DNA of 64,000 bases from Bordetella genomosp. 7. GTDB lineage: Bacteria; Pseudomonadota; Gammaproteobacteria; Burkholderiales; Burkholderiaceae_B. The translations under genes were made by a program, and so were the position numbers. The notes below the pieces were generated by a model, which did no database searches, was not told where the DNA came from, and saw only the letters and a list, made by a program, of their open reading frames with translations. The stretch lies in assembly GCF_002261265.1 (NCBI RefSeq), contig NZ_NEVK01000003.1, positions 496,001 to 560,000 of the forward strand, given 5' to 3'. Of this stretch, positions 63,526-64,000 are shown piece after piece (within the stretch, counting starts at the first letter, position 1; every line of letters starts with the position of its first letter).

Positions 63526-64000
63526 ATGTCCCCCACCGATACCCGTATCGCCAGGCTCAGGCAGGCCATGCGCCGCCGCGGCCTGGATGCCTGCATCATT
63601 CCGTCGGCCGACCCGCATCTGTCCGAATACCTGCCGGCCCGCTGGCAGGGGCGCGAGTGGCTCAGCGGGTTCACCGGATCGGTGGGCACGGTGGTGGTCA
63701 CGGCCGATTTCGCCGGCCTGTGGGTCGACAGCCGCTATTGGGTCCAGGCCGAGGCTCAACTGGCCGGAACCGGCATGCAACTGATGAAAATCGCCGCCGC
63801 GAACACGCCCGGCCACGTCGAATGGCTGGCCTCGCGCCTGCGCGCCGGCCAGCGCGTGGGGGTGGACGGCAACGTGCTGGGGCTGTCGGCATTCCGCGCC
63901 TTGTGGGCCGCCCTGCAGCCGCTGGGAGCCAGCCTGGACATCCTGGCCGACCCGCTGGCAGATGTCTGGACGGACCGTCCCGGCCTGCCCGACGCCCCGG
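63526..64000 (+). CDS. M24-family aminopeptidase, N-terminal part (runs past window end)
   Basis: The first 158 residues show the creatinase N-terminal domain (RIARLRQAMRRRGLDACIIPSADPHLSEYLP; location only, then FTGSVGTVVVTADFAGLWVDSRYW). This is the style of PepP2-like Xaa-Pro aminopeptidases. The catalytic pita-bread domain lies outside the window. It starts 8 bp after the M55 gene and extends the peptide-use operon. Confidence 0.85.
   Translation, partial: MSPTDTRIARLRQAMRRRGLDACIIPSADPHLSEYLPARWQGREWLSGFTGSVGTVVVTADFAGLWVDSRYWVQAEAQLAGTGMQLMKIAAANTPGHVEWLASRLRAGQRVGVDGNVLGLSAFRALWAALQPLGASLDILADPLADVWTDRPGLPDAP

Noticed and set aside
1-64000. Insertion sequences, prophage genes, tRNA or rRNA genes
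   Set aside because: I saw no transposase, integrase or phage-like gene and no tRNA cloverleaf or rRNA sequence in any gap.

Overview
The window is high-GC, densely packed chromosomal DNA of a betaproteobacterium in the family Alcaligenaceae, most likely Bordetella. This rests on a Bug-type tricarboxylate receptor, the gene order rpmF-plsX-fabHDG-acpP-fabF-(YgfX-like)-rpoE-rseA-rseB-mucD-lepA-lepB-rnc-era-recO, the pepA-holC-DUF2486 block, and a complete Gsi-type peptide importer. The species cannot be fixed by eye. I see no insertion sequence, prophage, rRNA, tRNA or CRISPR array in the 64 kb. That would be unusual luck in an IS481-rich B. pertussis chromosome and fits B. bronchiseptica or B. 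parapertussis at least as well.

Layout. Positions 1-2.9 kb hold a catabolic cluster (cyclase fragment, hydroxyisobutyrate-dehydrogenase-like enzyme, Bug receptor) and a hotdog thioesterase. From 3.0 to 6.2 kb is rne on the minus strand, with 15-bp coding repeats in its tail and a 520-bp structured leader, divergent from rluC and a phosphoglycolate-phosphatase-like gene. msrPQ (periplasmic methionine sulfoxide repair) follows, then a minus-strand 4-bp-overlap operon maf - RsmI-like methylase - amidase lipoprotein. From 12.5 to 28.3 kb runs the core block: yceD-rpmF-plsX-fabH-fabD-fabG-acpP-fabF (fatty acid synthesis), rpoE-rseA-rseB-mucD (envelope stress), and lepA-lepB-rnc-era-recO (translation, secretion, RNA processing, repair). 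From 28.4 to 33.7 kb are a lipoprotein-like hypothetical, a Bax-inhibitor-1 protein, pepA-holC-DUF2486, and lptF without lptG next to it.

From 33.7 kb the genes are more accessory. They are a LysR regulator divergent from a branched-chain-type binding protein plus mmsA; cysB; a DUF2325 gene under a Fur-box promoter; an NlpC/P60 lipoprotein; prpE-GlcG-MFS coupled by 4-bp overlaps; acs; an EamA transporter; a threonine aldolase; an unusual cytochrome P450; an SDR; ETF-ubiquinone oxidoreductase; a thioesterase; and scoAB. From 54.2 kb to the window edge nine genes (RpiR regulator, isoaspartyl peptidase, GsiA-GsiD importer, P1-family peptidase, M55 D-aminopeptidase, M24 aminopeptidase) form one apparent operon for importing and breaking down modified peptides.

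The most unusual non-coding feature is a family of nested palindromes built on GGTGTCTGAC...GTCAGACACC. They occur as two tandem clusters (37643-37820 and 48064-48414) with 74-81 bp periods. Within each cluster some palindrome cores are exact reverse complements of others while the flanking spacers keep one orientation, so the cores appear to have flipped in place.
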